Numbered from the stretch's first letter, positions 1 through 11,758 are shown. The stretch: 64,000 nucleotides of DNA from Cylindrotheca closterium (GCA_933822405.4 CAKOGP040001869.1:454816-518815), one strand, 5' to 3'. The notes: generated from the letters alone by a model not told the origin. Program-made: numbers and translations.

Positions 1-75
1 GTATGCAGCCATTCTTTTTCGAAATATTGTCTTCGTCCCACTTCAAACTCAAGTTTTTCACCTCGCTGTGTATAG

Positions 76-3048
76 GTGCATTATGTGAACGATTCCGAAC
101 GAGGGGTAGTCTGGTACGTCATTTCCACAAGGTTTGCCCATAAGTTTTCAGGCATCTCATCAACCTAACACGTGTATTTGCTTTTTTAGGGAAGAAGTCA
201 TTATCATGCTTCCACAGTATGTTAACCTAATCTTTCTGTCAGCTACAACGCCCAACACATTGGAGTTTTCCGATTGGATTGGAAGGACCAAGCGCAAGTC
301 TGTACATGTCGTCAAGACAGACTATCGACCAGTTCCGTTGTCACACCATCTCTGGGCGAATACGAAGCTACACTTGATTCGGGAAGGCAAATCTGGATTC
401 CTCGACAAAGGCTACCAACAGGCTTCAAATGCACTACAACCCAAAAAAGTGGCGGACAAGAAGGGTGGAAAAGGGGGAAAGCCAGTCAATACAAGCTCCA
501 ACAGGCGTGGTCCTGAGGCCATGGCATGGCAAGCCCAAGGAAGCAAAGCTAACTGGATGTCTTTGATTCGATTTCTGGATCGAGAAGATTTGACTCCAAC
601 AGTTGTCTTCTCATTCTCCAAAAAGGTAAGAGCTTGATCACTACTCGGTGTAGATGAAATGTTGTTTGCTAACTCCTCTATGGCAGAAATGTGAGGAAAT
701 TGCCTACATGCTTCGATCACTTGACCTAAACACTGCAACGGAGCGAAATGCTGTTCAAGGGTTTACACTGCAGACAATAGCACGTCTATCGCCACTCGAC
801 GCTGTCTTGCCACAAGTCCTTAGTGTTGCCGATATGGTACAAAGGGGCATTGGAATAGTAAGTGCACTGTGCACCTAGCGTTATACCCACGTTCGTTTCA
901 GCCACCTGACCACTCGTTTGCTTAGCATCATGGTGGATTGCTTCCAATCTTGAAAGAAATGGTCGAAATTCTATTTGCGAGAGGGCTCATCAAGGTCCTG
1001 TTTGCTACCGAGACATTTGCAATGGGGGTGAATATGCCAGCAAGATCAGTCGTCTTCAATAGCATCCGAAAGCACGATGGCACCCAGTTCCGCGTTTTGG
1101 AGCCTGGTGAGTACACCCAAATGGCTGGTCGAGCAGGGCGTCGAGGCCTTGACAAGGTTGGAACCGTAATCATGTGTTGCTTTGGTGACACTCCACCACC
1201 GCTTGGGATCCTGAGAAATATGCTCACTGGGCAATCAACAATGCTCAAATCTCAATTCCGTCTGACATACAACATGATTCTGAATCTCTTGCGCGTGGAG
1301 GAAATGAGTGTGGAAGGCATGATCAAGCGATCCTTCAGTGAGTTCGCCACCCAACGGGCACTCACAGCCAACGAGTACCCAAAGCTTCTAGCGCGTGGTG
1401 AAAAGACGCTCCAAAAGCTGGAACAGCAGAGAGTTGCTACCGGGAAAATTGTCGGGGCAGAGGATCTCGACGAATACTTTGAAACTTGCAGTGAACTTAT
1501 CTCGACAAACGCAGAACTGATTAACGTGATTGCCGCGTCATCAGATGGTGCTGGTGACGCTGTGTTTACGCCAGGGCGCATCCTCCTTGTATCAGCAGCA
1601 CGAGACCACGGAATTGTTCGTTCGCCTGCACTTGTACTGCACACACGATTCTCTAAGGCTGCCTCTTCCATTGCCGATGCTGGTACGAAGATTGACTCGG
1701 TAGTTTGCATGGTTCTGCTACCTGAGAGCTTCATCAAGGAATCAGCGGATCAGGCACATGGAATGGGCCATGTTGGACACGTGGGATCTGCAAAACATCG
1801 CCATTATTCCATTTGTGAAATTTCCCTGGATCAAATATTGCTGATTTCATCCAAGAAGAAGAAAATTGACGTCTCACATCTCTTTGTGGACAGCAGTACG
1901 ACAGCTGCAACAGCAGGTGGAGCCCGAGGGCGTTCTACTGCAGACTTCTTCGCCGGTGCCCCAGCAAGGGGAGTTGGAGGTGGCTTTGACAGCGCCTTTG
2001 CGGGCATGAAAGCTCGGGGCAGAAAGAACGACGACGAGGGCTTTTTTGGAAAGACGAAAAAGTCAGATGTTTCATCCAAGGAGCAATCGATTGACGATGC
2101 CATGGAAGTGCTCATCAGCACGGAAAAGGAGGAAGTTGATACTGGTATGGCTCCAATGAGTCTTCGGGACACTGTGAAGCGTGGAAACGAAGTCATCGAG
2201 TTCCGTCATCGATGCAGTCACATGGAAGATTTGGTCGGCCTAATGCGAACATTCGCATCACACCGCCATCCATCGCTAGAAAAACACTATGGTTTGGTGG
2301 AACGACAACATACATTGAAGAAGCGGGTGGATGCTCTAAAACATCTCTTGTCCAACGAATCTCTTCAATTATTCCCAGATTTCTTGCAACGAAAATCTGT
2401 ATTGAAGACACTTGGATATATCGATGAATTTGAGGCAGTCTGCGTCAAGGGTCGTGTTGGTACGTGAAAGAACCTAAAATTCCATTACCGACGCTCCTGT
2501 GATGACTAACACTTCTGTTCCCGTTTTTTCCAGCTTGTGAGGTCAACACCTGTGAAGAACTAATTGTGACGGAAATGATCTTTGAAGGAATTTTGAACGA
2601 ACTAGAACCAACAGAGATTGTTGCAGCATTAAGTTCATTACTCTACCAGCAAAAGAGTGACGACGACGAATTCGACATGGAGATTCCTGAGTCTTTGCTA
2701 AACTGTTGCAAACAAATGAAGAAAATTGCCATAAATCTTGGTCAGCTTCAGAGAGAGCATGGCCTTGATATTGATCCGATCGATTACGCGGATTCTACAC
2801 TCAAGTTTGGACTTGTTCATGTTGTATATGAGTGGGCCTTGGGGGTACCCTTCAAGAACATTTGTGAACTCACTACTGCACAAGAAGGTTCCATTGTCAG
2901 ATGCATCACCCGTTTGGACGAGCTCTGCCGTGAAGTGAGAAATTGTTCTAGGGTGGTTGGTAATCCAACCCTTTATCGAAAGATGGAGGCAGCAAGTGCT
3001 GCTATCAAGCGGGACATTGTGTTTGCCTCTAGTCTCTACGTCAGCTAG
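76..3048 (+). CDS. SKI2: SKI2-type RNA helicase (superkiller complex), 5' end outside window
   Basis: This is the C-terminal two thirds of a Ski2-family DExH RNA helicase, the motor that feeds cytoplasmic mRNA to the exosome in the Ski complex. Exons I read are 76-113, 190-625, 687-857, 926-2459 and 2534-3048, all with GT-AG borders in matching phase; bases 1-75 look like an intron, possibly starting at base 1. The first exon gives VHYVNDSERGVVW, followed by the SAT motif (LSATTPNTLEF), the GIGIHHGGLLP block, the motif V region (FATETFAMGVNMPA) and motif VI (QMAGRAGRRGLD). The wording around SAT (EEVIIMLP, then WIGRTKRK) favours Ski2 over the nuclear paralogue Mtr4. The DSHCT-type C-terminus is present (GRVACEVNT and FEGILNEL). 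The low-complexity Gly/Arg insert near 1.9 kb lies in the arch region, which varies in this family. Confidence 0.93.
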
Positions 3049-3440
3049 AATAATCGAAACATCCATACTGTAGCCTCCATCAGAAACTTCTGCGGGACTC
3101 AATGAATGAGATTGGTTCAGGAGGTCATTTCTGATTTTTTGGTAAATAGGACCAACCGGAATCAGTAATTAGAACTTCGTCGAACGACAGCAAATACTGG
3201 ACGGTGCGTAGGCTTACCGTACCGTACCAGAGAACAGGTCATTGATGACATACAACGCAAAAGACCCACCTCACAGCGCTTCCCTCCTCCTCAATACACA
3301 TCAGAGGCCTCATTTGCTTGCCTTGAACTTGCAATAGATAACACTGTTGAGAGCTAGTCAGCGACATCAGAGAATTCATCTTATCTCAATTCCAAGTGGA
3401 CATTCATTTTTCTTTTTATACTTCGTTCTATTAATCAACC
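3049..3440. other. Intergenic region upstream of the Gly-rich gene
   Basis: There is no open frame worth calling. It holds the SKI2 3' end and the presumed promoter of the next gene, including a GTAC-rich repeat at 3215-3228 (TACCGTACCGTACC). Confidence 0.5.
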
Positions 3441-3896
3441 ATGGCTGATAAAGGTGCACGACGAGGCTCCTCTCTTTTCTCTAACCCTGCTGCCGCAGCA
3501 GGAGCTGCCGGGGGTGGCGGCGCTCCTGGAGATAACCAAGGGCCCAAAAGACAGAGTGTCGTACTCTCGGGACTTGGAGGCGGCGTTGGCTTTGGCATTG
3601 ACTTCGACGACTCGGACTATGATGATTCTGATGATGAGGATGTCCCCCACGGAGGTCCATATGGAGGGCAAGGTCTTCCCGGCCAAGCCATGCCAGGAAG
3701 CGCCCCTGGAGCGCCTGCCGTTACTGGAGCTCAAAACAGTCGTCCAATGGTTGGAGGTTTTGCTGCTGCTGCATACGAAGCTGCTCGTGCGCACCATTTC
3801 CAAAACGTAGCCAAGCAGAATGCTATGAAGGGGGCAAAGCCAGGTCAACCAGGGCCACCACCTAAAGGGTCTCAGCCTTCAAAGAAGCTACATTAG
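3441..3896 (+). CDS. Gly/Pro/Asp-rich protein of unknown function
   Basis: A single-exon frame of 151 residues starting at the ATG in AACCATGGC. I do not recognise the family. The N-terminus is basic and Ala/Gly-rich. A run of Asp/Ser follows at about residues 54-67 (FDDSDYDDSDDED). The middle is Gly/Pro-rich, and the C-terminal third (about 105-130) is more ordered-looking, with AAAAYEAARAHHFQNVAKQNA as a probable helix before a basic Pro-rich tail. There is no signal peptide or membrane segment. It looks like a small, mostly disordered soluble protein. That it is a real gene rests on the uninterrupted ATG frame, the protein-like bias and the fit between flanking genes. Confidence 0.6.
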   Translation: MADKGARRGSSLFSNPAAAAGAAGGGGAPGDNQGPKRQSVVLSGLGGGVGFGIDFDDSDYDDSDDEDVPHGGPYGGQGLPGQAMPGSAPGAPAVTGAQNSRPMVGGFAAAAYEAARAHHFQNVAKQNAMKGAKPGQPGPPPKGSQPSKKLH

Positions 3897-4211
3897 ATGG
3901 TGTCGTTCTGTACTCTCCTGTGATCACTATTCCGTTTCCAGGTGCATAAACGGAAAGTTTTCATCAACTGTCTATAGTGAATTTCAGGACGAGCATAGGA
4001 ATATATTTTATTAATCTCAGGTTGAAGTTATAAAAATTGAAAATATAGTTATAAAACAAGACGAATCGTTGCAGCTATTGGAGTGTTCATTTCTATGTTT
4101 CATGTTTGCAATGCACTATTGGTTCTAATTTATAAATTAGAAGCCGAATTTTAGAATTCAGGCGATTTGATCAAACAGTTTTTATCAGTACACTCAAACT
4201 ATTCGATTGTC
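3897..4211. other. Convergent AT-rich intergenic region
   Basis: Tail-to-tail spacer between the Gly-rich gene and the methyltransferase. It is AT-rich, with several ATAAAA-like stretches that could serve polyadenylation on either strand. I see no gene in it. Confidence 0.5.
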
Positions 4212-5498
4212 CTACGGACTCTCCTCTTTACTCTCCCACATCTTCAGATGCGTGTCCTCAACCCTATATTCTCCGTCGCCATCGAACCTAAGATCGGTAT
4301 ATGTCATCTCTTCATCTGGATCGCCTTTGGTGGCGACTAGTGAATAATGTCGCCCTGTTGCTGGGAGGATCTTGACGTCATTGAATCTTGTACCAATGTA
4401 ACGGAATAGATCACTGATGCTTTCAGCATAAATGTCCAAATAAGGCTCAGTCGAGCGAATGAGGGAAAACAAAAGCGCGTTTGCTCTCTGAGCAGCGTAG
4501 GCAGGGGATTCGAAGTCCATTTCACAGATCCAAAGTTGACCTTCTGGCTTGAGAACACGCAAGGCTTCATCGATGATTGTCAAGGCAGCATCCTCTGGGA
4601 GCTCATGTAATACAAACTGCAAATTGACTACGTCAAAGCTTGCGTCATCAAAGCCAGTATTGGCAGCATCACCAAAGGTATACAAAATACGGGAATCATT
4701 CTGAACATTCGAAACCCAGGTGCCTCCTTCCTGAAAGCTCTTTGGTTCCAATTCCAAGAGCTGTTTTCCAATCTCAACGAAGTAAGGTGATAAGTCAATT
4801 CCTTGAATGCTACTCGCCTGAGGAAAGTTACGGGCAAGTCGACGAGTACTCATTCCTGTTCCGCATCCAAGGTCCAGAATCTTTCCATCGTCGGGAACTG
4901 TTGCACTGGCTTCGTTGAGAGCACTATCAAAGGCTCCCCGAAAGGCATCTTCTCCATTGGCTCCATATTGGGGAAAGTTGCGAGCCCCCACACTGCAACT
5001 GGCAATCTCCACCTCCCACGCGGCATCCCACGATAGGTTTCCTTCCTCGTAGGCATGAAATGCATTCTTGTAATATTCAGGAACTGTAAATGGTGGAATT
5101 TCCTTCATTTCTGCATTGTTTTTTATCCATTCTTTAGATTCATTCCATGGAATACCATTGCTCTGAAGATGGATGATGAAAGGATTGAGTGAGAATGGGT
5201 CCTAGCCGTCATGTGATGTCACATGTTAAATTCGCGAATCAATCTGCTGACGTACCTCAGCAGTCTTGACAATGTTTTGTCGGGCCTGTGGGACAAGAAC
5301 TTGCTTCCATAATGGAGAGTTCAGCGCATAGTTCAAAAACGTTTGAGCCAATCCAGTTCGCGGTGGTGCACGGGTGGATGTGGTGTCTGTTGGTGAAGCT
5401 TTGAGTTGCAATGGTGGTTTTTGTCGTCCCATGACATCTCGGCTAGAAAATGCAGTTGCCGTTGCAAGTAAACACATCAAGACAACGAGAAAGCGCAT
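4212..5498 (-). CDS. Plastid-targeted SAM-dependent methyltransferase (class I)
   Basis: Two exons (5256-5498 and 4212-5162, intron 5163-5255) give 397 residues. An in-frame ATG also lies at 5540, but starting at 5498 puts a clean signal peptide at the N-terminus (MRFLVVLMCLLATATAF) whose TAF/SS junction matches the plastid import motif of diatoms. The mature part is a Rossmann-fold methyltransferase. Motif I is ILDLGCGTGMSTRRLA at about residue 176, then the acidic IQGIDLSPYF, a FDVVNLQFVLHELP motif IV-like segment, and ALRVLKPEGQLWICEMDF. The substrate cannot be told from sequence. The LHELP stretch is typical of the small-molecule Methyltransf_11/25 type. It is divergent from the PfkB kinase gene, with 184 bases between the starts. 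Confidence 0.8.
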
Positions 5499-5682
5499 AC
5501 AGCTGATGCATTTACCCCGACAAACTATGCGGTCGATCATTTTACTTTTTCTTGCTGGGTAAGTTCATGAAACAGAAGGTTATTTTGCTTTCTCTGTTGA
5601 CGCAAAAGTTGAAGTTCAATGATTCATTCATCAGTCGATCAATACGACTTCACATCAATCTAATTCAAAACATCACAGAACG

Positions 5683-7068
5683 ATGGGTAAACGAAATGTT
5701 GAGAACTCGGATCATAATGTCATCCTCGTCGTTGGTGCAGCGAGTCTGGATCGACTCTTGACAGTACCAAACTATCCTGCTCCTGATGCAAAGATCCGAT
5801 CGACTGATTACAATGAGGTTGGTGGCGGAAATGCTGCCAACTCTGCTTCCGCGATTGCAAGATTGGCCGACGCCAAGTGCTGGAAACAAGACAAGAAAAT
5901 GATCGTCAAACTCTTGACCAAACTAGGAAGCGATGAAGTGGGAAAGAGTATCATAAAGCAACTACAGGATTCGAATGTCGATATGTCTTCTCCTCTATTT
6001 ATGATTGGACCTGAAGGATCGAAGACCAGTGTGTGCACCATCCTTGTTGATTCGGAATCTCACACGAGAACTTGCATCTTTACACATGGCGACTGTGGAG
6101 AGTTGACTGTGGAAGATATTCAGTCCGTCAATATCGATGACATTTTTGAAAATGTGATTCACCTACATTCCGATTCAAGGCACACTGAAGCTGCTTTGGC
6201 TCTTGCTCGAGAGGCGAAGAGTAGAGGAATTCAAGTGTCACTCGATTGTGAAAAAGTTCGAAAGGATCCATCTTTCGATAAACTCATGGAAATTTCAGAT
6301 ATGATTGTTATCAACTCAAATTGCTTGGAGCCCTACCTGAACCGGCTCGAAGCAAGTTTGTTGGGGGCAAGCAATCGGCCACCAATGAAGGCAATGAACA
6401 CCAAAAGGGAGCTCTCGTTCGATGACGAAACTCTCCAAATCTATATGAAATCGTTCGTGCCTAACGCATTCTTTTCTCGGTGGTATCCTAACACACAACG
6501 GCAATGTATAGTAACCCAGTAAGTTCCAGTTGCCAGGCCCAGCACGACTGTTTGCAAACACCCAGTTCTGAAATCTCGCATTGTGATTAGTGGGAGCAGG
6601 GGAGCTCTTCATTTTCGAAACGTCTGGACCAGCACAGTACCAAGAAGCGGTGATATAGATTCAAATACCCTTTGTATCAAGCGAGTGGGGGGTGCCATCC
6701 GCATCGAACATGATTATACAGATTCTACTGAAGACCAGGGAGAGCCGTTTACATGTCGAAATCATTATGATGTGCATCAAACAGGAGTCCTAAAGAATGC
6801 CCATGTCGTAGATACTACTGGAGCTGGCGATGCATTTATAGGCGCTTTTCTGCTGGCGAAATATGCTGGAGGCTATATGCCAAAACAGGCAATGGAGTTT
6901 GCGGCTTGGGTAAGCGGAAAGAAACTGGAGGGCTTTGGGGCTCAAAGTGCGCTCCCTAGGGGGGTAGATGTAGATCAGCAGCTAGGAGTGCTTCCGAAAG
7001 ACGTTGCAACAAGCTTATGCAATCTAGTAGGGAGACAGTTCAATGGTAAAGATGACGATAGTAGCTGA
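5683..7068 (+). CDS. PfkB/ribokinase-family sugar kinase
   Basis: Two exons (5683-6518 and 6591-7068) give 437 residues; the split codon joins CIVT to HGSRGALHF. The PfkB fold is clear: ILVVGAASLDRLL at the N-terminus, the GGGNAANSASAIARL signature 1 region near residue 47, and the signature 2 block DTTGAGDAFIGAFL at about 353-366 with the catalytic Asp and the anion hole. These enzymes transfer phosphate from ATP to a sugar or nucleoside hydroxyl; which substrate is used cannot be decided here, though the split resembles ketohexokinase or ribokinase relatives. At 437 residues it is longer than the usual 300-330, with extra sequence around residues 220-275. I see no signal peptide, so it is probably cytosolic. 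Confidence 0.87.
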
Positions 7069-7217
7069 CTGCGTTATTCGTTTCAATTGTAGCACTCGTG
7101 ATTGAATGTAGAATGTGAGTGAGTGAGTCATCAGTTGCCAAAATAAAATCAAAGCATCGAATCGAATCCCAGAGAACACAATCAATAGGACCTGGTAGTT
7201 AAAAGTAAAGAGCAACG

Positions 7218-9619
7218 ATGTACAACCAAAGCCTGTATCTGAAACACGGAACGCTAGCGAATTTACTCAAGAAAGGAGAGTCACGCCGGCTGCTTTCACA
7301 GCAGGATAACCAAGCGCGGATTACTGTTGCGCTGTATCGCCAACTCTTGCAATGGTCCAACTCGGTGAAAGATGATGTTCCATTGAACTACTACATTCCA
7401 CCGGTTTACTTGAGTCCTCCCCGAATAGACAGGGATACCCTGAGATTGATGTCAGTAAAATCGGGGGATTCGAAAGTGGCTGCTAGCATCTTCCCAAAGA
7501 ATACAATTGTGAAAGATGATCAGTTGGTGGTGCCAATTCGCAATTCAGCGGACGTTAAGAAACTGTTCAGAGGAGTATTTCGTTTGAACTCTAAACCAGC
7601 CAATCCCGATAAGCAAAAAGAGCGAATTTCCGTGGCCTTTGATGGTCTGAAGTCGTTGAATGAGTTGAGCAAGGCTTTGGAGGACTTGGGAAAAGAACGG
7701 GAGAAACACCTTGATCGAGAAAACGTCAAATATCACGTTGGCCAAGGTACGTGATAAATGCTATCCTTGCTAGTTGTTGTAATTATATCATTTGGTGTGC
7801 TGTATATATACTGACGGTGCTTGTCTACTCTCGCGTTGATCTATTTTTTCGTCATTCGCTTCAGTTGTACGACACAAGCTTGAAGAATGGAGAGGAGTGA
7901 TTATTGGATGGAAACGACTAGAAGGCGCCTCAGGCAAGGATCCAACTCAACTCACTAGCTTGACCACAAAAGAGTACGCTTTGGACGCTGAAGATTCGAT
8001 AAAGTACTCCATTGTGCTTGATGTCGGAGATGCTCATTTGCACTATGCCAAGCGACGTGAAGGCGGCAATATGGCTGTAGCGGAAGTTTTGCAGACCGAT
8101 TTGGAACTTGTCGAAGAGGAGGAACTATTGCGTATTCGGAGTTCAAATGTGTCGGAGTTCTTCACAAGGTTTGATTCCGCGTCCAAGTCCTTCGTACCAA
8201 ACGAAATCTTGGAGTATGAATACCCAAAAGACACTATGATCAGCACTTCCGCGCCTACACAACTATCCGACGCAACCGAAGCCGCTGCCGAGGACATCAT
8301 TATGGGTGTCAAAGAAACAGCCGCGTACATGAGAAGTATCATTATGGGATACAGCTCCGCGCCAGAGAGTCGCAACCTCAAGATCCTTGGCTTCTTCTTG
8401 GAGAAATTGGACGCGATATTAGAGGGTGATGTTCTGGAAATGAAGGACAAACTTTTCAATAAGGAATTGCCTTCAAATCGACTGGCTGCATTGCATTTGC
8501 AACAGCTTCTGAACTTCATTGTCAACGTAGGGGAACTGTTGTGGGAAAGGAGAAGAGCTAGGGAGAACACAAAAGAAAACAAGTTTGGATTGGGCGATAT
8601 TGTTACTCACAAGGTCTATGGATTTCGTGGAGTAGTTGTGGCTTGGGATCCAGAACCTATGATGGACGTTTCCATGTGGGATGGATTGCAGCATATTGAC
8701 AATCCTCAAGATTACCCATTCTATCACATCATTCCTGACCACAATGACTGCATTGAAGCATTCGGTGCCGAGCGACCATCTCGATACGTATGCGAAGAGA
8801 ATCTTGTTGTTTGTCCTTCAGACCAGAGATCAATCGATGTGGATCTAGACACAGAATGGAGATACGATCTTGACGAGAAGAAGTATTTGCCTCCTCTCGA
8901 CTTGAAGGTAAGTTTTGCATGCATGGTTTTCGCTATTTTGCTTTTATCAAAGCTCACATGAGATTTTGCAGTTCAAATCTGGCGTCGATCTTGAGGACGA
9001 TGGCATCACTGAGGCTTGCTTGACAGAATTGCGGGATGCATTATCACAGGTATTGGTTGCTTGTAGGGAAGGAGAAGAGACTGGGAACCCAGATATTAAT
9101 GAGATTACAACAAAGATGTCGATGGCTAACGTATTGATTCTTTTGAAGTCGGCCGAAGACATGGAACTTTCCACCATCATATCCGAAAGCGTGAAAGAAA
9201 TCTGGAAAGCTCATTTGAATCCAGATTTACGCTGGGATCTTGACACTGCTGTTGCTCATCTATTAGGTGGCAAGGTATCGAAAGCGCTGAAGCAATTCAG
9301 CGAGATTGTCGACGATGATCCAACCTACGCAGAGGCGTGGAATAAGGCTTCCACTTGTGAATTTATGATGGGAAACATGGACGCTTCACTTGCGGCCGCA
9401 CAGAAAACAGTCGAAGCACTACCAACCCATTTCCAAGCCATGAACGGACTTGGTCTGGTACATTTCGAGAAGAAAGATCTTCCTTCAGCTATTCATTGCT
9501 TTCGTGAGTCGATGGAAATCGATCCTTGGTCTCCAGTGTCAGCAAGACTATCAGTATGTGTGGACACGATGAGGTTATCTGAACAAATACAAGGAAATCA
9601 GCAGGAAGATAACAAATAG
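7218..9619 (+). CDS. Protein with two YccV/HspQ-like domains and C-terminal TPRs
   Basis: Three exons (7218-7746, 7865-8907, 8972-9619) give 739 residues. The first YccV-like (hemimethylated-DNA-binding/HspQ fold) stretch starts at about residue 173 (YHVGQVVRHKLEEWRGVIIGW), and a second at about 417 (FGLGDIVTHKVYGFRGVVVAW, then YPFYHII and RYVCEENLV). The latter is the canonical pattern with the conserved G-V/I-V-H-x-x-Y-x-x-R-G-V. The last 110 residues hold TPR-like repeats (ALKQFSEIVDDDPTYAEAWNKAS; GLVHFEKKDLPSAIHCF). YccV domains occur in ClpF-type and F-box-type protease adaptors, so a role in substrate delivery or protein quality control is an inference. I see no signal peptide. Confidence 0.78.
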
Positions 9620-9857
9620 GTAGAGTATGTTTTCTATTTTCACAGAGAGTGTCGCCATGCCTGATCGTACAGTAGGTATGTAGGCCCTGCCAGGGGAGTT
9701 GGTAGTACTGTACTGGTTTCTATCGTTTGTACGCCATCCGTTCCACGTGGTAGTGCAAGACGATCATTCAAATCCAAAAGCATCAATAATCGATCGATCA
9801 ATCAAGTTGTCACTGCTTCAACGCTTACTACTGTATCTCTTCTAATCAATTGGAAAG

Positions 9858-10829
9858 ATGGTTCACTCAAGGATAGCGGCACCAAGCACGATAATAATGT
9901 GCGCTCTAATTGCCCCCTACCAGCATGCGGCTGCCTTCACTACCATAGGGTCGCCTTTACAGAATACACTGCCGTTCAGTCGTTGCACGACAACGACGAC
10001 AACAACAAGTTCGAGTAGTCTATCAGAAAAACGAGGAGACTTTCGTGACGACGATATGTTTGATGATGACGACTCTGATGATTTTTACGACGACAGAAGG
10101 CCTCGGCGTAGAAGAAGAGGACCACCGCCGAGAGGAGATGAACGTTACGACAGCTACGACGACTTGGGTGGATACTACGAAAGCCGACCAAATGGAATGA
10201 ATGTTCCATCAGCCTTTGGTCGACGCGATGGGCTGCGACTTCCAGAATCCGTATCCAAATCGCTATTGGCTGGAATATTTATTCTTGGTGTCGGTCTTGG
10301 GGTCACTGTAGATTCCCAAATCAATACAAGTCCAAAAGATTTGGCGTCTCGTGATGCGATTGATCAGGCTGCCCCCAATGCGGAGCTTTGCGCCACCATG
10401 GGAGCCTCGGCCATGGCATTTGACCAACGCGTCTTTGTATCATTCAATCCCTTCAATGTATACGTGTCTCAGGCGGATGTAAAGCCGGCCTGCGTTCTAC
10501 GGCAATCCAACATTGTGCCAATTTTGAAGGATGACAAGCATCTCTTGAACGATCAAGAAGTTCGGGGGTGCAAAGCCAATATGAACACTTGGGCATTTGT
10601 TGGCAATCTGAACGACAAGCCCCAATTGAGTTGTGTCTACAAGAGCGAGGATGCCCAGAATGAGTTCTTGTCCAATCCAAAGCTAGGCATTGGAGAAGAC
10701 TATCTAGACGACGACCGAACCAAAGGAGAGGTATTTACAAAACAAGTAAAGAATGGCATGACCACTTCCCAGAAAGCCTCTGCCGCTAGTGCCGCCAGTG
10801 CAGCAGCAGCATCAGCAAAGTCAAAGTAA
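9858..10829 (+). CDS. Plastid DUF3172 protein
   Basis: A single exon of 323 residues. The N-terminal signal ends in HAAAFTTIG, an A-x-A-F plastid cleavage motif, and is followed by a Thr/Ser-rich transit-like stretch. A disordered Asp then Arg-rich segment lies at about 60-100. One hydrophobic segment (SLLAGIFILGVGLGVTV, about 135-151) is probably a thylakoid or envelope anchor. The C-terminal half matches what I know of DUF3172, a family of cyanobacteria and plastids: NAELCATMGASAMAFDQRVFVSFNPFNVYV, then CVLRQSNI, VRGCKANMNTWAFVGNL and PQLSCVY. Its function is unknown. The tail ends in Ala/Ser repeats. Confidence 0.82.
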   Translation: MVHSRIAAPSTIIMCALIAPYQHAAAFTTIGSPLQNTLPFSRCTTTTTTTSSSSLSEKRGDFRDDDMFDDDDSDDFYDDRRPRRRRRGPPPRGDERYDSYDDLGGYYESRPNGMNVPSAFGRRDGLRLPESVSKSLLAGIFILGVGLGVTVDSQINTSPKDLASRDAIDQAAPNAELCATMGASAMAFDQRVFVSFNPFNVYVSQADVKPACVLRQSNIVPILKDDKHLLNDQEVRGCKANMNTWAFVGNLNDKPQLSCVYKSEDAQNEFLSNPKLGIGEDYLDDDRTKGEVFTKQVKNGMTTSQKASAASAASAAAASAKSK

Positions 10830-10956
10830 ATACGACGTAGTCCTGCTGCGAGAGAGCCTAAGAAATAGAATGATCGTTAAGCACAATATGTTTCTGAGGT
10901 TGAGTGAGTCAGTCACTAGCTAGCTCGACTGAATGAATCCTTGAAATATTCAATCA

Positions 10957-11556
10957 TCATTGCTCTTGCACTTCCTCTTTTAGTCGAAGACTAGCACCAT
11001 TGACACAGAATCGAGGCAATCGCCCATTTTCTCGTTGACTCCGAGGATCTGATGCAGGGCTTGTCTGCAACAGAGAGCTTGGGACATCCGTTTGTTTTGG
11101 CCCATCCAGGAACACATGACCCAAGTGGCCTCCACATTTGTTGCATCGACATTCCAGTCGATTGCCAAATTCCATTTTGTAACCTATGGCTCCCTCTTGC
11201 TTGGATCTCCAAAAGGATGGCCACCCACTTCCAGAATCGTACTTGGATTCACTGTCAAAGAGTTCGTTGCCACAGTAAGCACAAGAAAATACCCCCTTTT
11301 TCTTTTGGTAATTGAAGGAACTGGTCCATGCCGGTTCGGTCATACCAAGCTTAAGGACTGCCAACCGCAAGGGGTTCCATGTTTGGACTTCAAAGTCCTT
11401 CTCTTCGCTAGAATCGTCACCTTTGGAGGAGAAGCACATGGTCTTTTGTTGTTGGTGTTTGGTTGTTTGTTGCTTGTTGTTGAAATGAATTGGAAAGGCT
11501 TGAGCAGTTTGCAAGCAGAGGGCGACAAATACAATAATAGCAAGAAAACTCTTCAT
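10957..11556 (-). CDS. msrB: Peptide methionine-R-sulfoxide reductase, plastid-targeted
   Basis: A single exon of 199 residues. The signal peptide ends in QTAQAF, the plastid-type cleavage motif. The MsrB fold follows: FSCAYCGNELFDSESKYDSGSGWPSFW, then LECRCNKCGGHLGHVFLDGP, and the catalytic Cys in RFCVNGASLRL. Two CxxC pairs (CAYC and CNKC) bind structural zinc. The enzyme reduces R-methionine sulfoxide in proteins using thioredoxin, here presumably in the plastid. An extra stretch of about 20 residues lies between DGP and RFCVN (beginning KQTDVPSSLLQ); it is in frame and I find no intron of plausible size in it. A GTAC palindrome lies about 20 bases upstream of the start. Confidence 0.92.
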   Translation of the reverse strand: MKSFLAIIVFVALCLQTAQAFPIHFNNKQQTTKHQQQKTMCFSSKGDDSSEEKDFEVQTWNPLRLAVLKLGMTEPAWTSSFNYQKKKGVFSCAYCGNELFDSESKYDSGSGWPSFWRSKQEGAIGYKMEFGNRLECRCNKCGGHLGHVFLDGPKQTDVPSSLLQTSPASDPRSQRENGRLPRFCVNGASLRLKEEVQEQ

Positions 11557-11758
11557 TGGATCTCGGATACGTCAAGTACAGTACTACTCTTCTATTGATT
11601 ACAAGCAACCAGCAGTTCGAACGTCGGTTGATCTGTTGCTTTTTCACTCTTTCGTACATGCATGTTTCAAAACAATTTTGGGAGTGAGACTGAATCTGGT
11701 GGCGTGGCAACATGACGTGGCAACATCAGAGAGGCGAATTTCAATCACAAACAGGTGT

